The position numbers and the translations under genes are program-made. A stretch of DNA of 64,000 nt from Scolanthus callimorphus (taxonomy: Eukaryota > Cnidaria > Anthozoa > Actiniaria > Edwardsiidae): NCBI GenBank assembly GCA_033964015.1, contig CM066912.1, positions 22,741,073 through 22,805,072 on the forward strand. Reading direction: 5' to 3'. Positions 21,611 through 33,945 of the stretch are shown piece by piece. The notes beneath the pieces are model-generated. The model was not told the origin of the DNA, did no database searches, and worked only from the letters and a program-made list of their open reading frames with translations. Position 1 is the stretch's first letter; each line of letters opens with the position of its first letter.

Positions 21611-22776
21611 GGGACGTGTCATTATTTACCGGGGGGGGGGGGGGGGTTACCGGGGAGGGGGGGTTGAAGGGCTTCCCATTTTTTCTCAAACAAGGCTAAA
21701 ATTAAGACCCTCCCCTTGAACATAACAAAAAAAGTTGGACCCTCCCCCAGTCGAAGGTAAAAAAAAATGGGTTCCTCCCCATGTAATTTACATTTTCTGA
21801 AAAACCTGTCAGATAGACCTTGTTCAAGTGATGCAACGTCTCTTTCATTCTTCTTAATAACAGAAATACGCTTTTCTACTTCTGTCAAAGCTAAGGAACC
21901 GCGGTCATTATTTAACGCCTCGAATATTTACGTGAGAGGCATTTGGGTGATACACGGTAAAAATGCAGTAATCCTCCCTCTATAAGTACAATGATTAACG
22001 GGATCCCGCCTCTCCCGTCCCCATTTGACCTACTACTGAATACACTTTACAAAAAAATGGGGTCGCTATCTCTTTCGTTGCGCGCAAAGCGCGCCGAAAT
22101 TTGATAATCGCATTTCATCAAGCCTCAGAGAAAGGGTAGATGAACATGTTTTGTGTACGGTATAGTAAACAAAGCCTGTCAGGAGTCCAGGAAGTACGCT
22201 ACCTCAACTATAAAGGTTAGATGAAAGCTTCTATTGATGGGCTCCTGAGCCAACAAGGTTATATTATTCATGCGCACAACTGCGTGCCGCAAATGTTGAA
22301 GTCATTATTCATGTGCGTGAAACGCGGCCCAAATGACGAATTTCTATGCTTGAAACGTCGAACTCACGCTTACCTATGGGGTCTTATTCATACATATAGT
22401 GACTGCGCCCAGGTCTATCATTACGGGGCATTTTTGGGAGAGTTTGGTTTTCCTCGTTAAGATACATTGTTGTTGTAAATAGCGTGAGGGTAGTGTTTTC
22501 ATTACAGAAACAGTATAATACATTTCCTTCTTTATACATTTCCTTCTTATCTTTATAAGCGCGCCGAAATTTTTATAGAGAAGTTGCTGAAATAACCGCT
22601 ATCGGCATCTGTTTTACCCTCTTTATCGTCCAAATGTTGCTGAAAAAAATCATGATACTCCCCAAACAGGAGTGAAAAAATATTGGACCCTCCCTTTAGG
22701 CACGCGAAGACAATTAGGACACTCCCCACAAAAAAGGAGCCCTCCCCCCCCCCTCCGCTAAATAATGACACGTCCC
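21611..22776. mobile_element. Harbinger-like TIR element, TAA target-site duplication
   Basis: The ends GGGACGTGTCATTATTTA and TAAATAATGACACGTCCC are flanked by TAA at 21608-21610 and 22777-22779. Same family as 11746-12358 but longer. It carries subterminal G and C tracts, minus-strand coding-like pieces (near 21790-21888 EVEKRISVIKKNERDVASLE; near 22600-22650 QQHLDDKEGKTDADSG) and an internal block shared with the 14.4 kb transposon. Confidence 0.82.
22060..22510. repeat. Block shared with 14364-15710 transposon
   Basis: CATTTCATCAAGCCTCAG, GGTAGATGAACA, TAAACAAAGCCTG and CAAATGACGAATTTCTATG-type words occur in the same order as around 14560-15010. The start of the same block is visible at 63970-64000. 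Confidence 0.75.
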
Positions 22777-22779
22777 TAA

Positions 22780-23660
22780 AGTAAAGTTAAAGTGCACCAT
22801 GCTGACAAAGAGGCAGTCGTTTAAACCAGAAAATACACACTTTTTAAGCAATATCATTTTTTGTGTACATCTACCGGAAGTAAAATCCTGACATTGTATA
22901 TATATTTTTTCAGGTGGTAGTTGATAATAAATTATTGCATAACAATCTATAGCTCATGTGCATCTGATATGTTTTCGTTTTTCAAAAAACTTCATCATTC
23001 TATAATCTATGTTAATTGAATTTAGATACGGAAAATGTTACGTACGGTTTTACATTTTCGTGACTTTATTGACCATTTTTACGTAGTAGTTTTGTAAGAT
23101 CTTTGAGTTTATTGATATGTCCTCATGCTTTGGGAGTATTGGGATGTCAATTATGAAAATATAATAGTTGCGATCAATTTATTTTTGAAATTGGTCACCA
23201 ACATCGCGCACGTCGCCTAAAACAAAATTTAGAAAGTCTTAGCCAATTCGGCGAAATCAAAATAAATAACTAAGCAAATAATAAACAAATCTTAATTTCC
23301 GCTGGTAGAGGCAATGCGCGCAACACGTGATCATCCCGTATGAATTAATTAGAACTGGAAGGAAATTTCGACTCATGTTCGACTCTCACCGCAACCAGCC
23401 GATCTATTGTCGAACCAATGTTTCACTCGTGCGGGGCGACCAAAGCTCGACGTTTGCCGTAGGCCTAAGATGCGGACTGCAGTTTTACAATGCAGTTTAC
23501 AATCATTAGTGGTGGTTTGTATCGTTACGTGCAGTACGTTCTCAAATAGAGAGAAAGAATAAAACAGACAAGATAGATATAGATATCTTTAATAGCTATT
23601 CCTAGAAAGGTTTTTCGATAACTATTTACAATAATAATGATGATGAATTCCTATTGTACA
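22780..23660. other. Stretch without a recognisable gene
   Basis: AT-rich with no exon-like segment supported by splice sites. Confidence 0.5.
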
Positions 23661-23934
23661 TAATATATTACAAGATTTGTGCCGACGTTTCGGACTATTT
23701 ACTATCAGCCCTTCATCAGGGTCATATTGCCATGTTGGTTCTCATACGCAAGTAATTGATTTGCATAGATTTTGGAGATATTTTATTTCTTCCTTTTCTC
23801 AAGATTTGTATTTCCAAACACCCATCGGTGTAAAATTATATCAAACACGAGACAGATTGCTTCGCCATGATTTCTTAATTGAAATGCTGGCACCCATAGT
23901 AAGTTACACCACTGCGGGAGGAGCGTTGGTCGAG

Positions 23935-24340
23935 TTCCCCAGCTCGTCCATTCTCGTACCCAGAGCTCCCCAGCTCGTCGGCTCGCAGGGGAGGCTCTGG
24001 GGACATCCATTTGAGGCCATCGCTGATTGGCTGATTTTGAGCGTTGGAGCATGTGCCGAAAGGTCTTTCTCTCAGCGGCTCTGTATTGAATCTCGCGCAT
24101 GCGTCAGTGGCTGTCACCAAAGCCTCTCCCGCGAGGAGACGAGCCGAGGAGCTCTGGGTTCGAGAATGCGGCTCGTTTCGTCGTGGAGGAGGCTCTGGTG
24201 AAAGCCTTGACGCATTCGCAAGATTTAGATTTGAGACAGAGGCGCACAGAGGGAAGGAACTTTGTGCGCATACCTCAACTTTCAAATCAGCCGATGGCTG
24301 TCACCAGTGCCTCCCTTCTGGGTACGAGAATACCAATTGT
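23935..24340. mobile_element. Palindromic MITE cluster, family with 55955-56140
   Basis: CTCGTACCCAGAGCTCC, GGGAGGCTCTGGGGACATCC and GCTGATTGGCTGATTT recur at 55955-56045. The opposite arm GACGAGCCGAGGAGCTCTGG matches 56107-56130. A second partial copy follows to about 24340. Long open frames on both strands here are by-products of this GC-rich repeat. Confidence 0.7.
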
Positions 24341-24658
24341 TTCACATTTATCAGGCTTTTCACAATGTTTGGCGCGCAAAACACCAAAGCAAAACTGGCA
24401 ATCTGATGAAAAAAGATTGTATAGAAGCAGAAACATATAACTTAGTCGAAACATGTAACTGCGAACCAAGCTGTGGATTCGTGGCCAGTTTATGACCATA
24501 TTTGGTCAATAATGAATTCTCGACTGCTAACCCAAGCAGGTTTCTTTTCATAATATTTCATTTTTCGCTCAAAAAAAGTAGAGCAACAGTGAAAAGTGAT
24601 AATATACTAACATTTAACATCTTGAAGTCTTAACAACAACATTATTTTCAAAATCTGT

Positions 24659-25358
24659 TTAAGGTTACTGAGAACCTTCGCGCACGTCCTCGGAAAAAAA
24701 ATCATACCGTCTTTAGTTTAACCAAAACATGTCAACCTATATATCGTTGGAAAGCTTATAGAATGGACTAGCAGGTTATGACAAAAAGAAGTAACTTTTT
24801 ATTAAACAGAATTTTTTTAAAGCTTTTATAAAAAAATTGAGTGTGACATTTTCAAGAGCTATCGCCGTCGAACTGCTTGACCTTGACTCCCAAGAAACAC
24901 AGCGTTTTAATCCTTAAAGGTGTTTCTCAAAAACGTGTCTGCGTTTTTTAAAATTTTGTTTACTTCAAAAGTTATGATTTTTTTAAATTTTTAGAGCGTG
25001 AAAATTCTATAAAATTTGACCTTGGAAATTTAAAAGTTCCATAACTTTTGAACAACGCAAAATTTTAAAAAACGCAGACACGGTTTTTGAGAAACACCTT
25101 TAAGGATTAAAACAATGTTTTACTGGGAGTGAAGGTCAAGCAGTTCGGCAGCGATAGCTCTTGAAAGTGTCACACCCACATTTTAAATAAAACCTTCAAA
25201 AAAATTCTGTTTATCAAAAAGTTATTTCTTTTTGTCATAGTCTGCTAGTCCATTTTAAAAGCTTTCCAACGATATATAGGTTGACATGTTTTGGTTAAAC
25301 TAAGGAGTTGTATGATTTTTTTTCCGAGGAGGCGCGCGAAGGTTCTCAGTAACCTTAA
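24659..25358. mobile_element. Near-complete foldback element flanked by TTAA
   Basis: AAGGTTACTGAGAACCTTCG at the left end is inverted at the right end (GAAGGTTCTCAGTAACCTT), and both are bounded by TTAA at 24659-24662 and 25355-25358. Pairing continues almost to the centre near 25010 (AAAACGCAGACACG / GTGTCTGCGTTTT). TTAA flanks fit piggyBac, Kolobok or Sola-type insertion; no transposase is present. Confidence 0.85.
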
Positions 25359-25924
25359 TTGTTTATTTGCGAATATTCCGCAGCTTGGCACTAAAGTAAT
25401 ATATGTTTGTTAAAAGTTTTAACTCACTTATATGTTTCTGATAGAAGTAGATCACTTCATCGTCACTAATTTCCTACGTGATTTTTAACCAAGTTGAAAT
25501 GGAAAACTTTAGGTGATAAAGCAGAAGAACTGGGTTATGTTAAAGCCTCACGTACATGCTGAATCAAGTGTAAATGAGAAAATTGCAAATAAGAACGTAT
25601 TTTTTAGAAAAATAGTTTTTTTTTTAAGATCTTAAAAGATCTTAATGAAACCATAGTGTATCTTTCCAGTTGCAGTGCGACATCGCGTCTGCACTTTTCA
25701 GAGAAAGAAATACATCAGACGCCGAAAGCCAGTTCACAATAACAACCATTGATGAATATGTATAGTCCCTTCCATAGACGATTGAGAGGGAGAACAGTTA
25801 CCGTTATTTTCCCTTTGTTATTAACTGGACAATAATTAATAGAAGTGTTGGTGTAGACTGACGACTTCTTTGCTTAAGGGTGTAATTATCAGTCTGGTCA
25901 CAATTAACTGTTTCAAGATATACG

Positions 25925-25996
25925 ATTTTTATTCAAGTCACTGTCATTTTTATTCAAGTCACTATCATTTTTATTCAAGTCACTATCATTTTTAAG
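25925..25996. repeat. Tandem repeat, three copies of 24 bp
   Basis: ATTTTTATTCAAGTCACT followed by RTC and adjoining bases is repeated three times head to tail. Confidence 0.85.
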
Positions 25997-25999
25997 TTC

Positions 26000-26880
26000 A
26001 ACAGTGCAATACAGAGCGCGAATAACAATAAAGAAGGTGCATCACCCTTTCCTTAAAGGTTTGACAACTCATTGGTTTGTCAAGTGCCATTCTGTTTTTT
26101 TTGGCGATTACAAGACTGGCTTTTCAAATTCCCAAGTGCTTTCCATTTCAGTACTTTAGATACTAAAACTCTAAAAGTAAACTTCTTTTAGACATATGAC
26201 AACTTCCCATACTACAAAGGTAATAAGTAATTTGCTGTTAGTCTTTTGAATTGCTCATCGGAAGAAATGAAGAAAAGCCCCAAGAAAAGTAGCTAAATGT
26301 TTCCAAAATGCGTATAAAAAATCGTGATGTAGAAGTGTCGTGGGCAATATATATAGAGAGAATCCAATAACATATGGACAATATCATATATTTTTTACTG
26401 TAACGTGCTTGTGATGTCATAAATGATCCTGTTCATGAGTGAAAAGAAGTCAAATGCTCAATAATGGTCAACACGTCTGAAAGCTCGCTTATTTGAAGTG
26501 AAGGTGAGTCAGTACTGTCGAATAGGGTAGAATTCTTTAGGAAGTCCAGTAACGACTGGAAAACGGTATTGGAATAATATAATTTGAACATTTTTAGAAA
26601 CTACTATGTTGCTGTTTTCAATACATTATTGAAAGAATTGATTTCTTACAACACCTAACATTGAAAATAAAATCCAAAAATCGTCAAAATGAATACATTT
26701 TTAAAACCTTGCAGCAACATTAAATATGGTAACAGCTAAAGCCACTTGTTCAGAACTTTGAAAATTTGTTTTCGATAAGTTTCGATAATAATCAAATTTT
26801 GGTGTTACCACAGCCATGTTTTGATATTTTGATATTTAGGAGGTCCAGAAATAAAATTAGGTCTTCAGAAATTTCGATAT
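26000..26880. other. Stretch without a recognisable gene
   Basis: AT-rich. Nothing supported. Confidence 0.5.
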
Positions 26881-26884
26881 ATTA

Positions 26885-27215
26885 ATACATATAATATAGA
26901 GGATATTACATGGCCGCGCGGAGATACGAATTTTATCGTTCGCTGCGCTCACTCGTGAGATAAATTTTTAGCACGAGAAGATAAAATTCGTATCTCCAAG
27001 CGGTCATGTAATGTTCTGTTTATTATATAAACATCAATGAAATACCAAATTCAAATTTTATTTGAGTTAAGCTTAAAAATCGAGCATTCAGCAAAGGCAA
27101 GTGTGATATTCTCACATGTGAAAATAACATGATATTTTCACGTGTGAAGATATCAAGTTTTCGCGCGGGAGATCACCTGGTATTTCATTGGTGTTAATAA
27201 TAGATATAATACATA
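26885..27215. mobile_element. Multi-palindrome foldback MITE, family with 46408-46743
   Basis: GAGATACGAATTTTATC pairs with GATAAAATTCGTATCTC. A second palindrome (CAATGAAATACCA / TGGTATTTCATTG) lies to the right. The outer TATAATATAGAGGATATTACA also opens the 46.4 kb copy. Confidence 0.75.
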
Positions 27216-27512
27216 TCTAAATATCAAACCGCGCATCATTCTAGAATGATGTGATAGAATGATGTGATCTCGCCCTGGTTATAAACAAATCCGCGGTGTC
27301 CTTGCACATTTGAGTGCTTTATTAAGGTTAGAAAATATTTTATTTTTTTCCTAGAGGGCACGGTAACGAATTCTGTATTCTGTTTGGTTCTTAGAGCGCG
27401 CGCGCGGGGGCAATATTTTCCTATCTTTGACCTAGGTCACGGTAACCATTTGCGCGCGCTTGTTTCCATCGAAAAAATCAAATTTTAGAGTTGGAAAAAA
27501 ATAAATAAGTTA

Positions 27513-27653
27513 TTTACCGGCTTTAGGTCGGTCCGTATAGGCAAAAACTGTGACCTCGGCCTGGAAAATGTTGACCTCGACCTCCGGTCTCGGTCAACAT
27601 TTTCCAGCCCTCGGTCACAGTTTTTCCCTGTACGGACCTCCCAGCCGGTAAAT
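27513..27653. mobile_element. Palindromic MITE, inverted copy of 4286-4416
   Basis: Bounded by TTTACCGGCT and AGCCGGTAAA, with long paired inner arms (AAAACTGTGACC / GGTCACAGTTTTT and GAAAATGTTGACC / GGTCAACATTTTC). Confidence 0.82.
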
Positions 27654-27659
27654 AACATA

Positions 27660-29590
27660 TATGTATTCATTGAATTGTAAGTTGAGCATGGAAATCTGAA
27701 GAAAATCTCCCGAGTTAAAATATAAACAGATACCACATTTAGAGAGAGAAGTAGAAACGTTCTCGTAAATAAAGCACCGCAATGAGCATATGGTCGTGGC
27801 CCCATTTCTCTATTCTATTTTTTCGGATGTCCTATGTATGGGCATCAGCATTAATTAGAAAATCTGTGAAGGACATCCTTTTTAAGGGAAAACTTAAAAT
27901 ACGACCTATATCGCCCGTTAAGCCGGGGCTTAACACATTTTCGGTTATTATTATTTTTTTAAGGAGTGAGGTAAAATAACTAGTTCAAGTTTTGAAGCGA
28001 CTGAGAGAGGCAGTTTCTAAGGCGGTTGCATTTAATTGGGTCTACATAAAGTAGTACATGGGGGTAAATTTTTGGTTACCATATGCCAACAAGCGTAGAG
28101 TTACGGCTATGATCAGTTTATTTCTTGTATTTCTTTTAGCGTATAATATTCGAACTTTAGTGTATCACCACGCGGGAAATACAAGGATCATATGGGATTT
28201 GACAACCTTTGTTCGTTATTGAAAAGGGATCATTCATTCTTTACCTGCAGGGACCTGCAGTGCGTTGAGACAATGCTTTGGGTCTTCAGTCAATCTCCTT
28301 AAACAAGAGGCCTGATTCATTAAGGGAGAAATACAGTTTATTGGAAAAAGAAACCCAAATAAATTGACTGTTTGCAGATTCCCATTTAATCCGTAGAAAA
28401 TAAATTGACTTTTTGCAGACTCCAGTTTAATCCGTAGAAAAAGAAATAATACAATACAGAACAATAGCATTATTGCACTTCCCTGATTAAACATATGTTT
28501 AAAGTGCACTATTGAACTAAAATTATATGACATCTCGTTGTCTGCCTAGGGGAAAATTATTGAATTATTAGAATTCTTGTAAGGGGGATTATCCATATCA
28601 TCTCCCTTTTATTTACAAACAAATATATTTCACAATTTGCTTGAAATTTATTCCTCACCTGTATTTTTACAAAGGAAACAATAACAGCACGTAATTGGAT
28701 GAGGCAAAATGAGAAAGGGATTTTGTAAAATGACGAGCGCAGTCTTTGTTATAGAGCGGGTTTCACATGACTGTCAAGGCTTGTTATGTAATTGCGATTG
28801 CTTTGCGTTCTCATTGGCTACTCGTTTTTTTCAGCCAATCAAATTCTATAGCAAATACAATTGTGTAATTACTTAGTAATTGGCTCGGCTTGTTATTCGC
28901 TGAGAAGAAAACCATTCAGGTGCAAGTTGTGATTTCTCTTGATACTGATTGGCTAGTGATTGCTCAACTGCGATTGTTTTCACGATGGTCATGTGAAATG
29001 CGCTCTATATGTTCCCACCTGCGAAAACCAGATTCAGCTATTTTGTGAAAAGTCGATATATCTGCTGTGAGGTCGAAAAAGGAAAAACAAACAAAGGAAA
29101 TGTGGCATTTGAAGAAAAAAATCCAGGCAAACACAAAGCAGATCGCATTCCATAAAAGGGGCATTTAGTGCTAACTTTAGAAAATGCAGGTAATTGCAGT
29201 CCATGCCCTTACCTTTCCACAAATATTTTAGGCTACCAACGTTAAGGAATATACCGAATGTTTTGGTGAAAAACAACTGACTTTCTCATAAAAGTACACT
29301 TGACAACATATGTATAATTGGCCCGATCTAGTTTACACGGTACTAAGGGCAGTTCATGAGCGTCCTCAGCCAATCAGAATCGTGATAGGAAGAAATGTGA
29401 ATAACAAATAATCTTGAACTGTGGTTTTCAATAATTTTGGAGATGGAGAACGGCTCTTGGTGCCAAACGGGTAAACTGTAAACGTTGGTAAACCCAACGA
29501 GACAATACCGTAAAATGGCTTAGAATACCATCATAAGTCGTTGCTGAGTATACAAATAACTGTAGACCTGCTATTTTTAATACCTACAAA
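27660..29590. other. Stretch without a confident gene
   Basis: AT-rich. Two near-identical 46-base units occur at 28358-28445 (TTTAATCCGTAGAAAA twice). One possible orphan exon lies at 28245-28311. Confidence 0.45.
28245..28311 (-). CDS. Possible orphan exon, unrecognised
   Basis: A 67-base segment between a pyrimidine-rich acceptor (CTTAATGAATCAG) and donor GTAAAG. It reads ASCLRRLTEDPKHCLNALQ and a few more residues. Its phases (0 in, 1 out) match those of the small second exons in the two secreted genes to the left, but no partner exon was found. Confidence 0.22.
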
Positions 29591-29594
29591 TTTT

Positions 29595-29858
29595 ATATCT
29601 GTTCGGATTTCATAGGTGAAAGTTTTGGGTTGCGAAAATGTTAGGGATTGAAATCAAAACTTCGGCGAAAATGCCAGGGGAAAACTCTATCCGAAAATTT
29701 TAGGTGACATTTTTCAACGACAAAAATCCCCCAAAAATTCACCTTTTTGTGCAATTCGAAAAATCCAGGGGATCTTTGAATCTACATACGAAAGTTTAAA
29801 GCTTGAAATTCTGAAGCGAAAGTTTCAGCTCTCATTGCACCATCCGAACAGATATTTA
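29595..29858. mobile_element. TIR element (MITE)
   Basis: TATCTGTTCGGAT at the left is inverted at the right (ATCCGAACAGATA). Several further inverted words lie inside (GTGAAAGTTT / GAAACTTTCG-type). Confidence 0.65.
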
Positions 29859-29859
29859 A

Positions 29860-31370
29860 CCGAAAAAAAATCATTGGGTGCCCCTGGAACTGTTGTCGAC
29901 GGCGCAGTCTGCTCAGGACGCTTGTGGCACAAAAGTCGATCACAATGTTTACAGACCCACGTTTGTGTTTATCAAAATAAACAATAAACCTTCAGTACCC
30001 GTAAAGTCGTAACAAACAATTAACAGGGACAAAAGCCTAAGATAAACATACTGCGAATTTTCATACTGATTTATTTGATGGGGAGATAAGACTCCTGAAA
30101 ACACGTACTACATAATTGCAAAAAGATATTGGTTTATTGAAATATCTAACTCACGAAATTCAGCCATCTGCACAAAAACAATGGCGTGAAGACTCAAACC
30201 TTAGGCACATCTTGGTTGCGATTATAAAGATTTGTGGGTTGTTGTTTTATAAAGCAATTATCTAAATGTCTACTTTCCGAATTTTAAGGCAGCTTAAGCC
30301 TGCCTTCAAGGGATGCCTTCAAGCTTCACTTTTTTAATTCCCTCTTTTGGCAATTGTCTTTTTTATTCACAAGAAAAATGCTTATTTTTCTTAATATCAT
30401 CATCTGATCATTGTAAAATAAAGCACGAACGTCATTTCAAATAAACCAAAACTTAACAAACTCGTTATCTTGAAATTGATATAGGGGCTTGTTTCTATAT
30501 ACGTAAATACTCGAGATAAAGGATAGGCTAAAAATGTGAAAGCCATAAAGCATCAAGGTTTCTTAGAGTTATTCACTCAGCTAAGAAAACTGTCTTATGT
30601 CTTATGTTTTTTTTTTGCAAATAGCAATGTATTTGTATGTTAGAGCTGACTCCTTTTTTTGGCAAAAGTTTTAGTCTTCCTAAAATATCAAACCTTTAAA
30701 ATGTATTGAGCTAAAACGTGTCAACTTTTGCCTAGTCAAGTTTTATTTTTGGCACAAACTCCTTTGTAGAAGTATTTTAAGGACGTACTTGTAAATTTAT
30801 TGTATTCTCAAACTGTTCTTCGATTCATCATCTTGACAAACCTTACGTATACCTTCTTTCTTTCTGTTGTGAGGTGCTGATAAAAAGGAATTAATATTCA
30901 TGAGGCGGAAGCTTAGGAGTTTGTTTAAAAGATAAACTTTTCAATAAAATGTGGTTGCTTGAATTTTCAAAGGTCATATCATTTAAGTGGCAAGCGAAAA
31001 AGGAATGAGGGATTTTCTTGGAATTTAGGTAAGAATATTTCTATCAACATTGACTTAGAAAAACTATAGCCCTTATCTCTGTGAATTTTTCTGTTAATGC
31101 TCATGTGCCAAACAGAGAACCCCTTAAAAATCGAATATATCTTGGAATTCGATCAATGCTGGTTGAAGAAAATTTAAGAGTAACACGAACAAATTGTTTA
31201 GGAACATCCATGTGTGTATGACGTTGACGTAATTAGCCAGTTTACACATGAACAGCGAAATATAGAAAGCATAAAAGGTAATGAACCGGTTAAATATCGA
31301 AAAAAGAAATGCGTCAGAAAAAAAAACAGACTGCACTAGGACTGATACGGTTGGGTACACCTGTTTTTTT
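29860..31370. other. Stretch without a recognisable gene
   Basis: Very AT-rich; only short frames without splice-site support. Confidence 0.5.
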
Positions 31371-31374
31371 TTAA

Positions 31375-31620
31375 TGCTGATAAGCGTGATGTTTTCTTGA
31401 ATATTGACTAAGCAGTCAAGTTTTAAAATACATTTTCTCATTTTATATTGATTCTCCCGCCTTAACTCTATGAATAGGTAGCATTGGTACTGTTGGTGAA
31501 CCTTTTTTGTTTCAAAAATGCTGATCAAGCGTGATATTTTCCTGAATATTGACTAAGCAGCAAGATACATTTTCTCTTAATATATTGTTTCTCGCACCCT
31601 AAACTCTTAGTTTGTCTTAA
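31375..31620. repeat. Partial tandem duplication, period about 144 bp
   Basis: The segment from TGCTGATAAGCGTGATGTTTT to GACTAAGCAG recurs at 31519 with few changes (TGCTGATCAAGCGTGATATTTT), followed by a shortened copy of the rest. The minus-strand open frame across it is attributed to AT-rich composition. Confidence 0.75.
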
Positions 31621-31659
31621 TATGAATACGTTGCATTGCTTTCTAGATGTTGCAGTTCG

Positions 31660-33440
31660 TGTTAACTGCTCAATCGTTTGACGCTAGGAAAGACGTCAGT
31701 TTTTTTTTTCGTCACGAATATACTATGCTGCTGACAGACATCTGTAGGGTACTTAATGAGACTGGTTTCACCTTTTGTCTCACAATTTGTCATTAGAAAA
31801 CAAAAGTGAATAGAGGAGTGTAAGTGGAATGTGAGAAGATAAGACAGCAAGAAAAAAGAGGACAAACATTTAAAAACATTAAGTGAGATTTAAGGTGGGT
31901 AAATACCTAATCTCCCATTACGATAAGTGGGTTGGGTAAATATCTTGTCATCTTGAAAAAGGACGTCGTCATTTTAAAGAGTTGCCTAGGGTCTTTCGCT
32001 CTTTCCTGTGAAAGTGTATTAAATGAAAAATCTCCGTAAAGAAGATGTCAAATCTTTTCAACAATCGGATCATCCCTAAATGCTGGTATAGCTGTTTTCT
32101 CCCTAAAGAAAATCAGCCGGTAGGTAATGGTGATAATAACGAGTTCTTTTTTTAAATACCGTTAAAAAAGGACGCGAGCTAGTTTTATTCTCATTTTTCG
32201 CACGTCGTCCCGTTCCTTCCTGAAAGTTGTTTTATCGGTAAATTGATAATAAGGCGAGGCCACGAGTGACAGAGAAGTTTGGCAAAAGGTGTAAAGTTTA
32301 TTTTGCCAAAATAGTTGCATTTTCCAGTCATTTCCTTTTAAGCGATGTACATGCATTATGTTTCATTTTAAAGTTTTTGAAGAATATAGAACACATTTTT
32401 AAGCAACTGTTTTTATTACTCAGATATTTTTCAACAATAAAAGCCAATGTTATCAACGTTGGTACCATTTAAGGTGCAACAATACAATACGTCTTCCTTA
32501 TTAAAGTTAAAACAGTTTAAGTTAAAGGATCGGGCTCTATTGAATTCTGGCAAACTTATCGAAACCAGTAAATTAACTTGATCACATCATCGACTCAGAA
32601 TTGATGAACATGCATACGCTAGTGTCGATTTACAGAACAGAAAGTACGGTATTCATTCATCAAGGCAAGAATTTTATCCTCTCCCATGCGTAATTGAAAT
32701 TTCACACTGTAAAACACACGACGAAGAAACATTGAGAGAAAAATTGTGTTCAATGTCTTCCTCTAAATGAAATATGAGACGTCCGATATACCCTTGCACC
32801 CTAAACCAAACCAAGATATGACATTTTGACATGACATGCAAATCCTAATATATATATTTAGAGTTTTGTCTGGTAAACGTTTTGAAATATGAAACCTGTT
32901 GTCTCAGAAATGCGACACCACATCTTCAATGAAGCAAACTGTAAAATCTAAATCAGTGGGCTTAGTTTTGCAGAAACCAAATCTTAGGAAAAACTGAATT
33001 TCCCAAGACACGAGAACGGGTGGTTACGGCTAAAATTGTAAATATTTAATAGACAACAAATAAAAGCTCCAATAAAATGTAGCAAATTTCTTCAAACGCT
33101 AGTTTTTCCCCGAGATCTATGTGGAGTTTTTTTATTTTTTGAATTTTGGACCCCCCCCCTCCCCCCCCCCCCCCCCCTCTCATAAGTGCTGGCTACGTCC
33201 CTGGGCTTTCGCATGAACAAACAGTATGTGATTTCCGAATGTCAACCACTGTTAATCAGAAGCATTTGGGCGGCTTTTAGAAGAAAAACTCTATTGTGCC
33301 TTTCGATTCACAGACAATTTCATCAACCTTTCATCAAATACGCTCATTGCCCAAAGCGCAGGTGTGTTCCATTTTATCCGTTTTCATCAATACAATTAAT
33401 ATTCTTTTTTATGTTCCTCTAAATACCGTGCTTTGGCCAG
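31660..33440. other. Stretch without a recognisable gene
   Basis: AT-rich. A C tract of about 30 bases near 33151-33180, followed by GCTGGCTACGTCCCTGG, looks like one end of a decayed MITE related to 34684-34854. Confidence 0.45.
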
Positions 33441-33537
33441 CACAAGTGGGTTAAAAGGATCTTCTCTTGTGCACTTGTTTCGCCACTCTTTGTGGAGTTT
33501 CTATAAGTAGACCTCATCTCATTATATCACTTAAGTA

Positions 33538-33636
33538 ATGGCACAACTTTGCGATGTACCTATAATGGGAAAACAATATACAGATAAAAAGAAACTTCTA
33601 CGCCCTTCTTATCACAAGCAGCCACAGATGGGATGG
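33538..33636 (+). CDS. Repeated exon-like segment, copy 1
   Basis: An open frame from ATG, with QYTDKKKLLRPSYHKQPQMG just before a GTGAGT donor-like site. Copy 2 differs at many positions and by one whole codon but keeps the frame and the YTDKKKL-RPS-HK core, which hints at past coding constraint. No family is recognised. Confidence 0.3.
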
Positions 33637-33771
33637 GTGAGTGTAAATTCTCTACGGCATATTATTTGTTTTATCTTGTGTCCGGTATGTTTCAAAGGTC
33701 TGCAATACCAGTAGGTTAAAATGATTTTCAATTGTGCACTTGTTTTGCCATTCTTTATGGAGTTTCTATGA

Positions 33772-33829
33772 TAGTAGAAGTATATATCATAGTAGAAGTA
33801 TATATCATAGTAGAAGTATATATCATCCC
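33772..33829. repeat. Tandem repeat, three copies of about 19 bp
   Basis: TAGTAGAAGTATATATCA is repeated three times within the second unit of the array. Confidence 0.85.
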
Positions 33830-33849
33830 ATTATATCACTTATTAAGCA

Positions 33850-33945
33850 ATGACACAACTTTGTGAGGATCGTATATATGAAAAAACGTATACAGATAAA
33901 AAGAAACTCCCACGCCCTTCTAGACATAAGCCAGAGTTGGGATGG
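33850..33945 (+). CDS. Repeated exon-like segment, copy 2
   Basis: A 32-codon version, YTDKKKLPRPSRHKPELGW then GTGAGT. The third copy, near 34360, keeps the AGATAAAAAGAAACT core but has an early stop. Confidence 0.3.

Noticed and set aside
23677..24440. Overlapping long ORFs on both strands (up to 174 codons)
   Set aside because: They fall in a GC-rich palindromic repeat also present at 55.96 kb. All frames lack stops there because of composition, and no motif is seen.
31124..31528. 134-codon hydrophobic ORF on the minus strand
   Set aside because: AT-rich, Phe/Ile-rich by composition, and it spans a partial tandem duplication. No splice or start context.
33772..33829. Regular short repeats as a CRISPR array
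   Set aside because: The units are directly adjacent with no spacers, and the DNA is eukaryotic.
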